Assembly (NCBI RefSeq): GCF_014193285.1
Contig: NZ_JACHZE010000002.1
Coordinates: 434,001 to 498,000, forward strand
Length of the DNA: 64,000 nt
Source of the DNA: Atlantibacter sp. RC6
GTDB taxonomy: Bacteria > Pseudomonadota > Gammaproteobacteria > Enterobacterales > Enterobacteriaceae
Direction of reading: 5' to 3'
Part shown: in pieces, positions 43,258 through 52,238 of the stretch
How positions within the stretch are numbered: position 1 is the first letter of the stretch
Layout: each line of letters starts with the position of its first letter
The notes under the pieces: generated by a model
Told to the model about the DNA's origin: nothing
The model's database searches: none
What the model saw: the letters and a program-made list of their open reading frames with translations, nothing else
Translations under genes and position numbers: made by a program

Positions 43258-43531
43258 ATGCCATCAGATGGCGTATTGCGTTTAAAAACAGCAGGAGCCC
43301 GGCGGCGCAAAGGCTGAGTGAAATCAGCTGTTTTCCGGTACGCTGATGCCCGTCAAACAGAATCAACGCCGCCGCGACGCCGCAAATCAGCGTGGTCGCC
43401 CCGTAGAACAGATTGCCGTCGCGACACCAGCCGCGAAAGCAGAGCAGCGCAAACAACGCCAGCGAGAAACGGGTGCGTGACCAGGCGAGCCGGGTACGTT
43501 CCGGCTGCAAGCCCGGATCGCGGGCCATCAT
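43256..43531 (-). CDS. YidG-like DUF202 membrane protein
   Basis: 91 residues. The start MARDPGLQPERTRLAWSRTRFSLA carries the DUF202 signature (LQPERT-LAW-RT), followed by two or three hydrophobic helices. E. coli YidG is longer and similar at the N-terminus. It overlaps the preceding YidH-like gene by four bases (ATGA). In E. coli yidG and yidH also sit beside a sulfatase gene, yidJ. The role is unknown. Confidence 0.85.
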   Translation of the reverse strand: MMARDPGLQPERTRLAWSRTRFSLALFALLCFRGWCRDGNLFYGATTLICGVAAALILFDGHQRTGKQLISLSLCAAGLLLFLNAIRHLMA

Positions 43532-43920
43532 GGCGCGTTCTGCCAGAGTAGAACTGCCAGCAATGTCGCCACCAGCGTTATAAACCCGCTAAGCAGCAAC
43601 AGAAAACGCGTGTAGGGTAGCTCGCGCTCAAGGCGCATGGCGTGCTCGTTGCGCCGCCATCTGCGCCAGGCCGTGACGCTTAGCGCAATGCCGCCCGCCA
43701 CCAGCAGCATCACCAGGCCGAATCGTAAATCCGGCGAACCGAGATGGGGTGAAAACTGGTCAATACCGACCGCCCCCGCCAGCAAGGCCAGCGCTGTGCG
43801 GATCCAGGCCAGAAAAGTGCGTTCGTTAGCTAACGTAAACCGGTAATCCGGGGTTTTGCCCGATAACCACCATTGCCCTTTTCCCGTCGCCTGGGCAGGC
43901 GCATTATCCTGTTGATTCAC
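43528..43920 (-). CDS. YidH-like DUF202 membrane protein
   Basis: 130 residues, GTG start. TPDYRFTLANERTFLAWIRTALALLAGAV is the typical DUF202/YidH signature (NERTFLAWIRT), followed by two more helices; a conserved RNEHAMRLERELPYTRFLLL stretch separates them. It overlaps the end of the rpiR gene by 17 bases, suggesting one transcript with the sugar genes upstream. The function is unknown. Confidence 0.9.
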   Translation of the reverse strand: MNQQDNAPAQATGKGQWWLSGKTPDYRFTLANERTFLAWIRTALALLAGAVGIDQFSPHLGSPDLRFGLVMLLVAGGIALSVTAWRRWRRNEHAMRLERELPYTRFLLLLSGFITLVATLLAVLLWQNAP

Positions 43921-44785
43921 GCTTAATCCGTTCTTTTATCAGTATTTCTTTAATCGATAACCCGGGCGAATCCGTATCCCTGAAATTGTACCGGGTCACC
44001 TCCGTACACAAAAATTCGATCATAAACAGCTGCGACACGCGGGTGCCGATGGAGTCACCCTGATAGCGCGCGCTTTCACCGCAGGTCAGTAAAAAAGCAT
44101 CCGCCAGTTCATTTAACGGCGAAACGGTGCGATGGGTAATGGCTAAACGGAACGCCCCGGCTTTTTGCGCCAGCTTAAACGCGTTGACCACTTCCGGGGT
44201 TTCGCCGGAGTGCGAAAATGCCACCACCAGGTCATCAGGCTTGAGATTCGCCAGCTTCAGGGTCATGGTAAAACGATCGGTAAAGGCTTCAGAATCGATA
44301 CCGATACGGTTCATTTTGTCCCGCGCTTCCATGGCCGCCAGGCCGGACGCGCCAAAGCCAACAAACATCACGCGGCGTGCGGCAATAAATCGCTCAACGA
44401 TAGTTTTGAGCTTTTTCATGTCCACCAGGTCGATAGTGTCCTGCACCGTGGTTTCGATGGTCATGGCGATTTTTTGCGCCACATCGTTACGCGAATCGCC
44501 GACAAAAATATCCGGCGACGAGGGCAGCGTCAGATCGCTCTCCTCCAGCAGCTCGCGTTGCAACTCTGCTTTGAGGTTAAGCAGCCCGCCATAACCAATC
44601 TTTTTGCAAAACCGCACGATGGTGGCCTCGCTGACCGCAATTTCCTGGGACAGCTTTTTGACCGGCAGTTGCACGAAGCGCCCGGCGTTGTGCAGAATAA
44701 ACTCCGCGATCGCACGATCTTTATCCGCCAGCGTTACCAGAATATTGGCGATATAAACCCTGACGTTTTCTCTGTTGATGCTCAT
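43904..44785 (-). CDS. RpiR-family transcriptional regulator (HTH plus SIS)
   Basis: 293 residues from ATG 44785 (MSINRENVRVYIANI); the longer frame to 44944 overlaps the epimerase gene and is not needed. The N-terminal HTH_6 domain contains VKKLSQEIAVSEATIVRFCK. The C-terminal SIS domain (VMFVGFGASGLAAMEARDK, VVAFSHSGETPEV) binds phosphosugars. It probably senses a sugar phosphate made by the neighbouring PTS. Within the operon it follows the epimerase by 43 bases. Confidence 0.93.
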   Translation of the reverse strand: MSINRENVRVYIANILVTLADKDRAIAEFILHNAGRFVQLPVKKLSQEIAVSEATIVRFCKKIGYGGLLNLKAELQRELLEESDLTLPSSPDIFVGDSRNDVAQKIAMTIETTVQDTIDLVDMKKLKTIVERFIAARRVMFVGFGASGLAAMEARDKMNRIGIDSEAFTDRFTMTLKLANLKPDDLVVAFSHSGETPEVVNAFKLAQKAGAFRLAITHRTVSPLNELADAFLLTCGESARYQGDSIGTRVSQLFMIEFLCTEVTRYNFRDTDSPGLSIKEILIKERIKRESTG

Positions 44786-44828
44786 AGACGGCTCTCTGGA
44801 CGATTCACTGCCCGCTATTTTAGCCATC

Positions 44829-45704
44829 TCACCGTGCGCCGTCTGCCGGGAATACGATGTCCAACTGCTGTTGATACATTGCGCCAGCCGCCAGCCACTG
44901 CATCCCCCGCTTATCGCGCTGCTGCCCGGAGGCATCCGGCGCATCGGTGGTGCCGGACAGCGGTTCGATACACAGCAAATCCGCCCCCGGCACGCCCCAT
45001 AACGCCACCCAGGGTTGATTGGTTAACCGGCATTGCAACACCCTGTGCCCCTCTGGCGATACCACGTTAACCCGGCTGCCCTGGCATCCGGCGAAATAAA
45101 CCGCCCCGTTGCAAAACGCGTCCGGCGTGAGCGCAAATTCGCGCACTACATCTGTGTTCTGCGCCAGGCTTAGCGTCCGGTCGCGGGTATAAAACGGGCC
45201 GGTGACCGTCGCGTCATCAAACGTGACGCGCCAGCCGCGCTCTTGCGCGACGGGCAGGGCGAAACCGGGGTGGTAACCCAGCGAAAAACAGAGCGGCTGG
45301 CGATCCCGGTTGGTCACCCGCCAGACGATTCGCACCCCCGTATCCAGCAGTTGATAGTCCACCTGCACCGAAAATTTAAACGGCCAGATACTCAGGGTTT
45401 TCTCCGTCGCGTGGCTAATCAGGCTTAGCGTGCCAGACGAATGCTGGAGCAAAGAAAACGCCTGATGACGCAAAAAACCATGGGCGGGCAGCGGGTAGAA
45501 ATTTTTATCATTCCATAGCCCGTTATGGATTAACCGCCCTACCACCGGGAAAAGCAGCGGCGCCGTGCTTCTCCACGTTTTATTATCCGGCGTCCACAGC
45601 CACTCCCGGCTGGCGGATTTCTCGGTCAGCCGACATATTTCCGCGCCCCGGGCGCTGACCGTCATGCGCCAGCGCGCATTTTCCAGTGTCCAGGTTTTCG
45701 CCAT
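44829..45704 (-). CDS. Aldose 1-epimerase-like (LacX/YphB-type) protein
   Basis: 291 residues, no signal peptide. It shows the galactose-mutarotase fold signatures of the LacX group: TAPLLFPVVGRL, PAHGFLRHQAF and SLGYHPGFALP, with the histidines expected at the active site. It would interconvert anomers of a sugar or sugar phosphate. It starts after GAGGAACGT, seven bases past the sulfatase stop, which fixes ATG 45704. The substrate is unknown; the context points to the PTS/sulfatase product. Confidence 0.88.
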   Translation of the reverse strand: MAKTWTLENARWRMTVSARGAEICRLTEKSASREWLWTPDNKTWRSTAPLLFPVVGRLIHNGLWNDKNFYPLPAHGFLRHQAFSLLQHSSGTLSLISHATEKTLSIWPFKFSVQVDYQLLDTGVRIVWRVTNRDRQPLCFSLGYHPGFALPVAQERGWRVTFDDATVTGPFYTRDRTLSLAQNTDVVREFALTPDAFCNGAVYFAGCQGSRVNVVSPEGHRVLQCRLTNQPWVALWGVPGADLLCIEPLSGTTDAPDASGQQRDKRGMQWLAAGAMYQQQLDIVFPADGAR

Positions 45705-45711
45705 ACGTTCC

Positions 45712-47472
45712 TCAGTCAATCCGCAACAGTAGCCGTACCTGATAATTCAGCGCGGCCTGCTTCTCAGCAGCAAATAACCTGTCGATCGCCGTAAACACCG
45801 ACGCTTCAGTCAACCGCGTTTGCGGGTCAAAACAGCTAAACAGATCGCCTTCCGTATTGCCCTGCTCCGCCAACGCCCGCGCCACAAACTGTAACGCTTC
45901 GGCTACGCCACGATGCTCGCCGCGGTAACCATGCTGCGCCAGCCACGCGTCGCTTTGCCATAACGTCTGGAACGCTTGCTCCTGCTCCAGGGTCGGCATG
46001 TCCAACTGGAAGCGGGTGTACAGCTCTTCAGGCGCATCATGCTGTTGCAACACCGGGATCATCGCCCTGGCGAAATGCAGCGCATAACTCACGTTATTGA
46101 TGTTGTGCTGTTGATGCGGGTCGCTTTGCAGATTGAACAGCTTATCGCCGAAGCGCCACGGATTGAGATATCCGAAGCTTGCCGGGATTTTCATCACCTG
46201 CGCGCCCTGGGTGAAATCAAAACCCGGGTGGAGGGTGATATCGGTCAGTTCGCTGATTTTAAACGGGCTGTCGATGCGCGTCGGCATCAGGGTATATTCG
46301 AACAGGTGCCGCTTGCCCTCTTCACGCGGCGCGCGCATATACACGTACTGGCCGTCGGTGATGTTGATATGCCCGCCAAAATAACCAAACAGCGCGTAGT
46401 CGCGGATTTTTTCATCGTTGCGTATCACAGGCAGCAGCGACTGGCCGGTCATCGACGCGGGCTTTGCCACACCGAAGTAATCCAGCAGCGTGGCCGGGAT
46501 ATCAATGGTTTGCGCCAGCGCCCCGCGCCGCTCGCCCTGCGCCTTGCAGCGCGGATCGCGAATAAAGAACGGCGTGTTAGCGATTTCGTTGTACACCGGC
46601 ATGATATTTTTGCCCCACCACTGGTGCTCGCCCAGCAGGAAGCCATGGTCGGTGCAGACGATAAACAGCGTATCTTCCCACAGCCCGCTCGCCTTGAGTT
46701 TATCCATCACCTGGCCAAGATAGTCATCGCACATGGTGATCAGCGCCTGGTAGAACTTGCGCACCTTTTCATCGTTTTCGCCGCCGGGGCTGCCGCAGTA
46801 GTAAGGCACCCAGCCGTCAAACTCGCCGGGCTTGCAGCCGTACTGGGCCAGATATTTCTCCGGCACGAAAAACGGCTCGTGAGGATCGAAACACTCAATT
46901 TGTAGGAACCAGTTATCCTGATCTTTATTGGTGTCGATAAAATCTAACCCGGCTTTGATGGTGCGATGGGTGTAATGCTCTTCAATCCCCGGCATCGCAG
47001 AGCGGTTGATCAGATCCTGGGTCATGCGCCCGCTGCGCCGCTTAAAGGTTTCTTTATCTTCCATGCCCTGCCAGGCGATGGTGGGTTTTTCCACCTGGCC
47101 AATCCAGCAGTCGCCCTCCTGGCCGCGAATAAACTCAAAGGTGGAATAGCGGGTGTGGTACGTCGCCCCGCCGTCGCGCCAGTAGTGCTTATGGTCGGTA
47201 ACCATATGCGTATGGATACCCTGCTTGTGCAGCGCCTGCGGCATCGAAAAATCAAAGGGTTCGAGCGGCCCCCAACTGCGGTGCAAGAAGTTATAGCGCC
47301 CGGTGTGCAATTCCCGGCGCGCTGGCATGCAGGGCATACTTCCCACAAAGAAGTTGTCGAACTGTACTGACTCGCGGGCGAGCCGGGTAAAGTTTGGGGT
47401 GATCGCCGTGCCGCCATACGGGGCCAGGTGATGACGGGTCAGGGTGTCAAACATCAACATTACAGCTTTCAT
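45712..47472 (-). CDS. Cysteine-type sulfatase, apparently cytoplasmic
   Basis: 586 residues of the type I sulfatase family. The formylglycine precursor motif CMPAR (CxPxR, Cys48) is in GSMPCMPARRELHTGR. Metal-binding segments are MLMFDTLTRHHLAP and FIVCTDHGFLLGEHQWWGKN. No signal peptide is visible, so the enzyme should work in the cytoplasm, on a substrate brought in by the adjacent PTS. A Cys-type site fits the divergent anaerobic sulfatase-maturating enzyme. E. coli YidJ is a shorter relative. The substrate is unknown. Confidence 0.93.
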   Translation of the reverse strand: MKAVMLMFDTLTRHHLAPYGGTAITPNFTRLARESVQFDNFFVGSMPCMPARRELHTGRYNFLHRSWGPLEPFDFSMPQALHKQGIHTHMVTDHKHYWRDGGATYHTRYSTFEFIRGQEGDCWIGQVEKPTIAWQGMEDKETFKRRSGRMTQDLINRSAMPGIEEHYTHRTIKAGLDFIDTNKDQDNWFLQIECFDPHEPFFVPEKYLAQYGCKPGEFDGWVPYYCGSPGGENDEKVRKFYQALITMCDDYLGQVMDKLKASGLWEDTLFIVCTDHGFLLGEHQWWGKNIMPVYNEIANTPFFIRDPRCKAQGERRGALAQTIDIPATLLDYFGVAKPASMTGQSLLPVIRNDEKIRDYALFGYFGGHINITDGQYVYMRAPREEGKRHLFEYTLMPTRIDSPFKISELTDITLHPGFDFTQGAQVMKIPASFGYLNPWRFGDKLFNLQSDPHQQHNINNVSYALHFARAMIPVLQQHDAPEELYTRFQLDMPTLEQEQAFQTLWQSDAWLAQHGYRGEHRGVAEALQFVARALAEQGNTEGDLFSCFDPQTRLTEASVFTAIDRLFAAEKQAALNYQVRLLLRID

Positions 47473-47501
47473 ACATTCCTCTCGTCGCGCAAGCGACGCC
47501 G

Positions 47502-49043
47502 TTACAGGCCTAAATACTCTTCCACTTCGTTTTTGATAAGCGTGACGTGCGGGCCAAACACCACCTGTACGCCCTCGCCGCGCAGGAATGCGCCCCGGCT
47601 GCCGGAGGCCTTAAAGTCATCCAGTTTGACCCGACCCGGCTCTTTCACCGTGACCCGCAGGCGGGTTGCGCAGCAATCCACGTCGAGAATGTTTTCCCGG
47701 CCGCCCAGCGCGGAGACGATCATCGACGGACGCGCGGCTTTCTCGCTTAGCCCGGGCGCGGCGTCAGCAACCGGTTCGTCTTCACGTCCTGGCGTTTTTA
47801 ACTGACGCCACTGGATCAAAAAGCGGAAGGAGAAGTAGTAGAGGCAGAACATCACCGCGCCAAGCGGCAGCATCAGCAGCCAGTTGGTTTTGGCATTGCC
47901 CTGGAGAACACCGAACAGTAAGAAATCGATCAGGCCGCCGGAGAAAGTTTGCCCAACGGTAATCGCCAGTATGTGGGTAAGCATAAAGGCCACGCCGGTC
48001 AAAACGATATGCACCCCATACAACAGCGGCGCGCAGAACATAAAGGCAAATTCCAGCGGTTCAGTAATGCCGGTAACAAACGAGGTCAGCGCCGCCGATA
48101 ACATCAGGCTGGCGACTTTGGTGCGGTTTTCACGCTTCGCGCAGTGGTAGATCGCCAGCGCCGCGCCCGGCAGGCCAAACATAAAATCCGCAAAGCGTCC
48201 GGCCATGAAACGCGACACGCCGATGTAATATTGCGTCACGCTGGGATCGGCCAGTTGGGCGAAGAAAATTTTCTGGGTGCCCTGGACTAAATGGCCGTTG
48301 ACCATCACTTCTCCCCCCACGCTGGTCATCCAGAACGGCAGATAAAACAGGTGGTGAAGCCCGAGCGGGATCAGGCATTTCAGGATCATGCCGTAGAACA
48401 GGGTGCCGATATAACCGGTTTTCTCCACCAGGCCGCCCAGGTGGGTAATGCCCGCCTGCACCGGCGGCCAGATCCAGAACAGCAGCACGCCAAGCAGGAT
48501 CGCGAAAAATGAGGTAACGATAGGAACGAAGCGCGAACCGCTGAAAAACGCCAGCAGGTTCGGCAGCTCGGTTTTACTGAATCGCCCGTGCAGCCAGGCG
48601 GTCAGCAGGCCGCTGATAATGCCGCCCATCACGCCGGTTTGCAGCGTCACAATGCCTAATACGCTCGCCTGACCTGCGGCGGCTAAATTCTCCGTCGCCA
48701 GGGTGCCGGTTAAAAACAACATGGCATTGATGGCTTTGTTCATCACGATAAAGCACAGCACGGCGGCTAAGCCGGCGGTGCCTTTATCGCTGCGCGCCAG
48801 CCCGACGGCGATCCCCACGGCAAACAGCAGCGCCAGGTTATCAAACACCACGCTGCCGCACATTTTCATCAGCGTGAAAATGGCTTGCAGCACGGCGTTG
48901 TCGAGTAGAGAGTAGGTTTCGATAGTAATCGGATTAGAAAAAACGCCGCCGATCCCCAGCAGGAGACCTGCGGCGGGCAGCACGGCAATGGGCAACATAA
49001 ACGACTTGCCCAGATTTTGTGCACCAGCAAAAAGTTTGCTCAT
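47502..49043 (-). CDS. PTS system EIICB component, glucose/maltose family
   Basis: 513 residues. The EIIC part (about 1-405) has roughly ten helices and typical motifs such as VSRFMAGRFADFMFGLPGAAL and GITEPLEFAFMF. The EIIB domain (about 430-513) carries the phosphorylated Cys458 in VDCCATRLRV, near the DxCxTRLR consensus. No EIIA is present, so it would use EIIA-Glc (Crr). It resembles MalX/AglA-type proteins. It is the first gene of the sulfatase operon, with a CRP-type site upstream. Confidence 0.93.
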   Translation of the reverse strand: MSKLFAGAQNLGKSFMLPIAVLPAAGLLLGIGGVFSNPITIETYSLLDNAVLQAIFTLMKMCGSVVFDNLALLFAVGIAVGLARSDKGTAGLAAVLCFIVMNKAINAMLFLTGTLATENLAAAGQASVLGIVTLQTGVMGGIISGLLTAWLHGRFSKTELPNLLAFFSGSRFVPIVTSFFAILLGVLLFWIWPPVQAGITHLGGLVEKTGYIGTLFYGMILKCLIPLGLHHLFYLPFWMTSVGGEVMVNGHLVQGTQKIFFAQLADPSVTQYYIGVSRFMAGRFADFMFGLPGAALAIYHCAKRENRTKVASLMLSAALTSFVTGITEPLEFAFMFCAPLLYGVHIVLTGVAFMLTHILAITVGQTFSGGLIDFLLFGVLQGNAKTNWLLMLPLGAVMFCLYYFSFRFLIQWRQLKTPGREDEPVADAAPGLSEKAARPSMIVSALGGRENILDVDCCATRLRVTVKEPGRVKLDDFKASGSRGAFLRGEGVQVVFGPHVTLIKNEVEEYLGL

Positions 49044-49159
49044 GGTGTATCCCTGGTGTTGGTATAGTCAGATTGAATATTTAATTTCATTGATAACTTG
49101 TCTTTGTGAAATTATTATTTCTACAGGCGCGACTCACTGTCAATCCTCAATTTCTAAAG

Positions 49160-49175
49160 GGTGATTAAGATCACT
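49160..49175. promoter_or_regulatory. CRP-type site between PTS operon and sulfatase-maturase gene
   Basis: GGTGATTAAGATCACT has a perfect GTGA-N6-TCAC core and matches the CRP consensus TGTGA-N6-TCACA at eight of ten positions. It lies about 46 bases before the maturase ATG and about 124 before the PTS ATG. The same palindrome is a poorer FNR match (8 of 10), so FNR is a less likely alternative. Catabolite control is expected for a PTS-type sugar operon. Confidence 0.7.
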
Positions 49176-49213
49176 TTCATGCGTTGGCATTCCCACTTCA
49201 GGACGGGAGGAAT

Positions 49214-50428
49214 ATGAAAAAAGCATTTCACCTTATGGCGAAGCCCGTCAGCTACCAGTGCAATATCGCCTGCGATTATTGTTTCTATCTGGACAAAGAA
49301 CAGGGCACGCTGAAGCCCAAAAAACCCGCGCGCCATATGGATGACGACACCCTGCGCCGCTACGTGAAGCAGTACATTGAGGCCAATCCGGCGCAGGAAG
49401 TGGAATTTACCTGGCAGGGCGGCGAACCTACGCTTGCCGGGCTGGATTTTTATCAAAAAGCGCTGGCCTTGCAGAAACAGTTCGCAGGCGGGAAAACCAT
49501 CCGCAACAGTATGCAGACCAACGGCGTGTTGATTGACGATCAATGGGCGGAATTTCTGGCACGTAACCAGTTTCTGGTTGGGTTATCGGTCGATGGTCCC
49601 GCCTGGCTGCACGATCGCTATCGCAAAACGCGCGGCGGAAAGTCGGTGTTCGATAAAGTGGTTCAGGCAATGGCGGTGATGCAAAAACACCGGGTCGAGG
49701 TGAATGTGTTGACGGTGGTGAACAACGCCACTGCCGAAGCGCCGCTGGAGATTTACCGGTTTATCACCGAAGAGCTGGGTGCCAGACACGTTCAGTTTAT
49801 CCCGGCGGTAGAGCAGCGCCCGGTTCATGGGAAGTACGGCGAGCTATTGTACCCACAGCAAACCGGCGCGCTGACCGAGTGGTCGGTCAGCGGCGAGCAG
49901 TGGGGGGCGTTTATCAATACTGTCTTTGATTACTGGGTGCGGCGCGACGTTGGCCGCGTCTACGTTCAACTGTTTGATAGCGCGCTGGCCGCCTGGCTTG
50001 GAGAAAAGCCGTCACTGTGCGTGATGCAGTCGACCTGCGGTTTCGGGCTGGTCGTGGAGCAGAACGGCGATATCTACAGCTGTGATCATTATGTCTATCC
50101 GGAGCACCGGCTGGGCAATCTACGCAGCGATAATCTGGCCGCGCTGGCGGGCGGTAAGCAGCAGCGCAAGTTCGGGATGATGAAAGCGCAGGTGTCGTCG
50201 CTATGTCAGCAGTGTGAATGGCGCTTCGCCTGCCACGGCGGCTGCCCGAAACACCGCATCCGTCAGGTGGGCGATCGCTGGCATAACCATCTTTGCGCGG
50301 GTTATAAGGCGATGTTCAGCCATATGGATCCGTATATGCGCTTTATGGCCAATCAGATCCGCCAGCAGCAGCCTCCCGCCGCCATCATGGATGTCGCCGC
50401 AATCCTCGCCGCACAACAAAAATCTTAA
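49214..50428 (+). CDS. Anaerobic sulfatase-maturating enzyme (radical SAM, SPASM)
   Basis: 404 residues from ATG 49214 after GGGAGGAA. Cys16, Cys20 and Cys23 in QCNIACDYCFY bind the SAM cluster. The SPASM region holds further clusters (CVMQSTCGF, SCDHYVYPEHRLGN, CQQCEWRFACHGGCPKHR). It oxidises the sulfatase active-site Cys to formylglycine without oxygen. It is divergent from the PTS-sulfatase operon, and Cys48 of that sulfatase is the obvious target. E. coli AslB is a relative. Confidence 0.94.
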   Translation: MKKAFHLMAKPVSYQCNIACDYCFYLDKEQGTLKPKKPARHMDDDTLRRYVKQYIEANPAQEVEFTWQGGEPTLAGLDFYQKALALQKQFAGGKTIRNSMQTNGVLIDDQWAEFLARNQFLVGLSVDGPAWLHDRYRKTRGGKSVFDKVVQAMAVMQKHRVEVNVLTVVNNATAEAPLEIYRFITEELGARHVQFIPAVEQRPVHGKYGELLYPQQTGALTEWSVSGEQWGAFINTVFDYWVRRDVGRVYVQLFDSALAAWLGEKPSLCVMQSTCGFGLVVEQNGDIYSCDHYVYPEHRLGNLRSDNLAALAGGKQQRKFGMMKAQVSSLCQQCEWRFACHGGCPKHRIRQVGDRWHNHLCAGYKAMFSHMDPYMRFMANQIRQQQPPAAIMDVAAILAAQQKS

Positions 50429-50449
50429 CGCGCCTTCCGGGCGCGTTTT
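50427..50449 (+). terminator. Terminator after the sulfatase-maturase gene
   Basis: AACGCGCC pairs with GGCGCGTT around a short loop and is followed by TTTTC. The stem begins within the stop codon TAA. Confidence 0.8.
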
Positions 50450-50495
50450 CCATGACGCAATCTACACTTAGAAAAAAACGTCTAAGGAAATCTCA

Positions 50496-51026
50496 ATGCG
50501 CATCCTCCCGATCATCACTACCGTCGCCGTCGCATTTCTGGTTGTTGCCTGTAGCACCCCCACTCCGCCGAAAGGCGTTACCGTGGTGGAGAATTTCGAC
50601 GCGAAGCGTTATCTGGGCAGATGGTATGAAATCGCCCGCTTCGACCACAGCTTTGAACGCGGTTTAGATCAGGTCACCGCCACGTACAGCACCCTGGATG
50701 ACGGCGGGATCCAGGTGATTAACCGCGGATTTAATCCCGATCGCGGTAAGTGGCAGCAGAGCATCGGCAAAGCCTATTTTACCGGCTCGCCGGATCGCGC
50801 CGCGCTTAAGGTGTCATTCTTTGGGCCGTTTTATGGCGGGTATAACGTGATCGCGCTGGATAAGGACTATCAACACGCGCTGGTTTGCGGGCCGGATCGC
50901 GACTATCTGTGGATCTTATCCCGTACGCCAACCATCAGCGACGAGGTAAAACAGCAGATGTTAAGCGCCGCAATCCGGCAGGGCTTTAAAGTTGAAAAGC
51001 TGATTTGGGTCAGACAGAAGCCTTAA
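50496..51026 (+). CDS. blc: Outer-membrane lipocalin Blc
   Basis: 176 residues. A lipoprotein signal ends in [12 protein letters not shown] (lipobox, Cys19), so it is lipidated and sorted to the outer membrane. The lipocalin signature [19 protein letters not shown] and [16 protein letters not shown] with [10 protein letters not shown] are clear. It binds fatty acids or lysophospholipids and in E. coli is sigma-S dependent. Its stop overlaps the gdx stop in TTAA. It follows the accessory block directly, where E. coli has ampC. Confidence 0.97.
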   Translation: MRILPIITTVAVAFLVVACSTPTPPKGVTVVENFDAKRYLGRWYEIARFDHSFERGLDQVTATYSTLDDGGIQVINRGFNPDRGKWQQSIGKAYFTGSPDRAALKVSFFGPFYGGYNVIALDKDYQHALVCGPDRDYLWILSRTPTISDEVKQQMLSAAIRQGFKVEKLIWVRQKP

Positions 51027-51340
51027 TGGGTGCTGAGCTTAAGGCCGATAATTCCCGCCACGATCAGCGCCAGGCTGAGGATACGCGCCGGGCTGGTGGA
51101 TTCGCCTAACAACACCATCCCGGTAATGGCGGCCCCGACGGCGCCTATGCCGGTCCAGATCGCATACGCAGTACCGGTCGGCAGCGTTTTCATCGCCCAT
51201 GACAGCAGCACAATGCTGACGATCATTGCGGTGACGGTAATAATACTGGGGGTTAATCGGCTAAAGCCGTGGGTGTACTTCAGGCCAACCGCCCATACCA
51301 CTTCCAGCAGGCCAGCAATCAGTAGAATAATCCAGGACAT
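51023..51340 (-). CDS. gdx: Guanidinium exporter Gdx (SugE)
   Basis: 105 residues with four helices of the SMR family ([22 protein letters not shown]). It exports guanidinium in exchange for protons. The conserved glutamate is Glu13. The ATG at 51340 is chosen because GGAG precedes it and a guanidine-II riboswitch lies just upstream. The frame reading to 51379 runs through that riboswitch and should be ignored. Known in older annotations as sugE. Confidence 0.97.
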   Translation of the reverse strand: MSWIILLIAGLLEVVWAVGLKYTHGFSRLTPSIITVTAMIVSIVLLSWAMKTLPTGTAYAIWTGIGAVGAAITGMVLLGESTSPARILSLALIVAGIIGLKLSTH

Positions 51341-51357
51341 AACGGTCTCCATAGTGC

Positions 51358-51399
51358 GGGGCCGTCCCCTGATGAACAAACGCTAACGGGTCGTCCCGT
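51358..51399 (-). promoter_or_regulatory. Guanidine-II (mini-ykkC) riboswitch
   Basis: On the minus strand two small hairpins have ACGR loops: CGGG-ACGA-CCCG (51398-51387) and GGGG-ACGG-CCCC (51369-51358), joined by 17 bases. This is the defining form of the mini-ykkC/guanidine-II riboswitch. The second hairpin lies 17 bases before the gdx start, and the ribosome site GGAG falls between them. Guanidinium binding should stabilise loop pairing and expose the ribosome site. Confidence 0.93.
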
Positions 51400-51607
51400 C
51401 AGGTATCGATAAGAGTGGCATATCATCCTTATCCTTGCCGCCAAAATCAACTAATTTACTTTAAGTTACGTTAACCCCCCTATTTAACGCCAGAATTAGC
51501 GGAGTATCTCAGCGTAACTCGCTGGTTAATTTTTAGGATTATTCTTTATGATGCACTAACGCGTCCAGGAGGCTAGTACACAGCCGCAGAGTATTCAGAA
51601 ATCATGT

Positions 51608-52201
51608 ATGCCTAAAATTTTAGTGATAGACCGTTGTTACTACAGCCGTACAGGTTTGGCCCAGCTCATTAGCGAATCTGCCTTATCCATAGACGTCGTT
51701 CAGACTGACGATCTGCTTCGGGCCAGGGAGTACATGAAATGGAAACCCGATATTGTTATCGCCGATTTTTATGGCTTCTTACACGATCTCCATCATATCG
51801 ATCAGCTGTCATCGATTTTTGCCGCCAGCTCGACCAAAACCCGTTTTATTTTGTTACCTTCCATCCGATCTGCGCTGTTAGAGAACTATTGCGCCAGCCA
51901 GGACATCTGGTTCAGCGCCGATAAATCTTGCTCGCTGGAAGAACTGGATGAAGCCTTGCAGAACGCTCTCACCCGAACCCATGCGAAAGTGGATAACCGG
52001 CATATCGCCTCGCTGCTGACGTTACGCGAAGAACAGATCTTGCAGTTGTGGAAGAAGGGAGACAGTAACGAGAGTATTGCCGAATGCATGCAGATTACGG
52101 TGAAAACGGTCTACACCTATAAACGCAATATTCGCATGAAGCTGGGGGTGGATAATCGCTTTACGCTGTTTCGCCGTGGGACGGAACTGACGGAAATATA
52201 A
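51608..52201 (+). CDS. ecnR: EcnR-like LuxR-family regulator
   Basis: 197 residues. The N-terminal half resembles a receiver domain without a full phosphorylation site (KILVIDRCYYSRTGLAQLIS, KPDIVIADFYG), as in RcsA/BglJ-type proteins. The C-terminus is a GerE/LuxR helix-turn-helix (LTLREEQILQLW, SIAECMQITVKTVYTYKRNI). It adjoins the entericidin genes convergently; Citrobacter freundii has ecnR at this place. No strong ribosome site is visible before ATG 51608, and ATG 51604 in another frame overlaps it. Confidence 0.82.
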   Translation: MPKILVIDRCYYSRTGLAQLISESALSIDVVQTDDLLRAREYMKWKPDIVIADFYGFLHDLHHIDQLSSIFAASSTKTRFILLPSIRSALLENYCASQDIWFSADKSCSLEELDEALQNALTRTHAKVDNRHIASLLTLREEQILQLWKKGDSNESIAECMQITVKTVYTYKRNIRMKLGVDNRFTLFRRGTELTEI

Positions 52202-52238
52202 CGGCACGGCAACCCATACGCCGCGCCGCCTGGCCGTT

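Noticed and set aside
49160-49175. The GTGATTAAGATCAC palindrome as an FNR site
   Set aside because: Both outer FNR positions mismatch, while the CRP core is perfect; kept as CRP-type with FNR as a lesser alternative.
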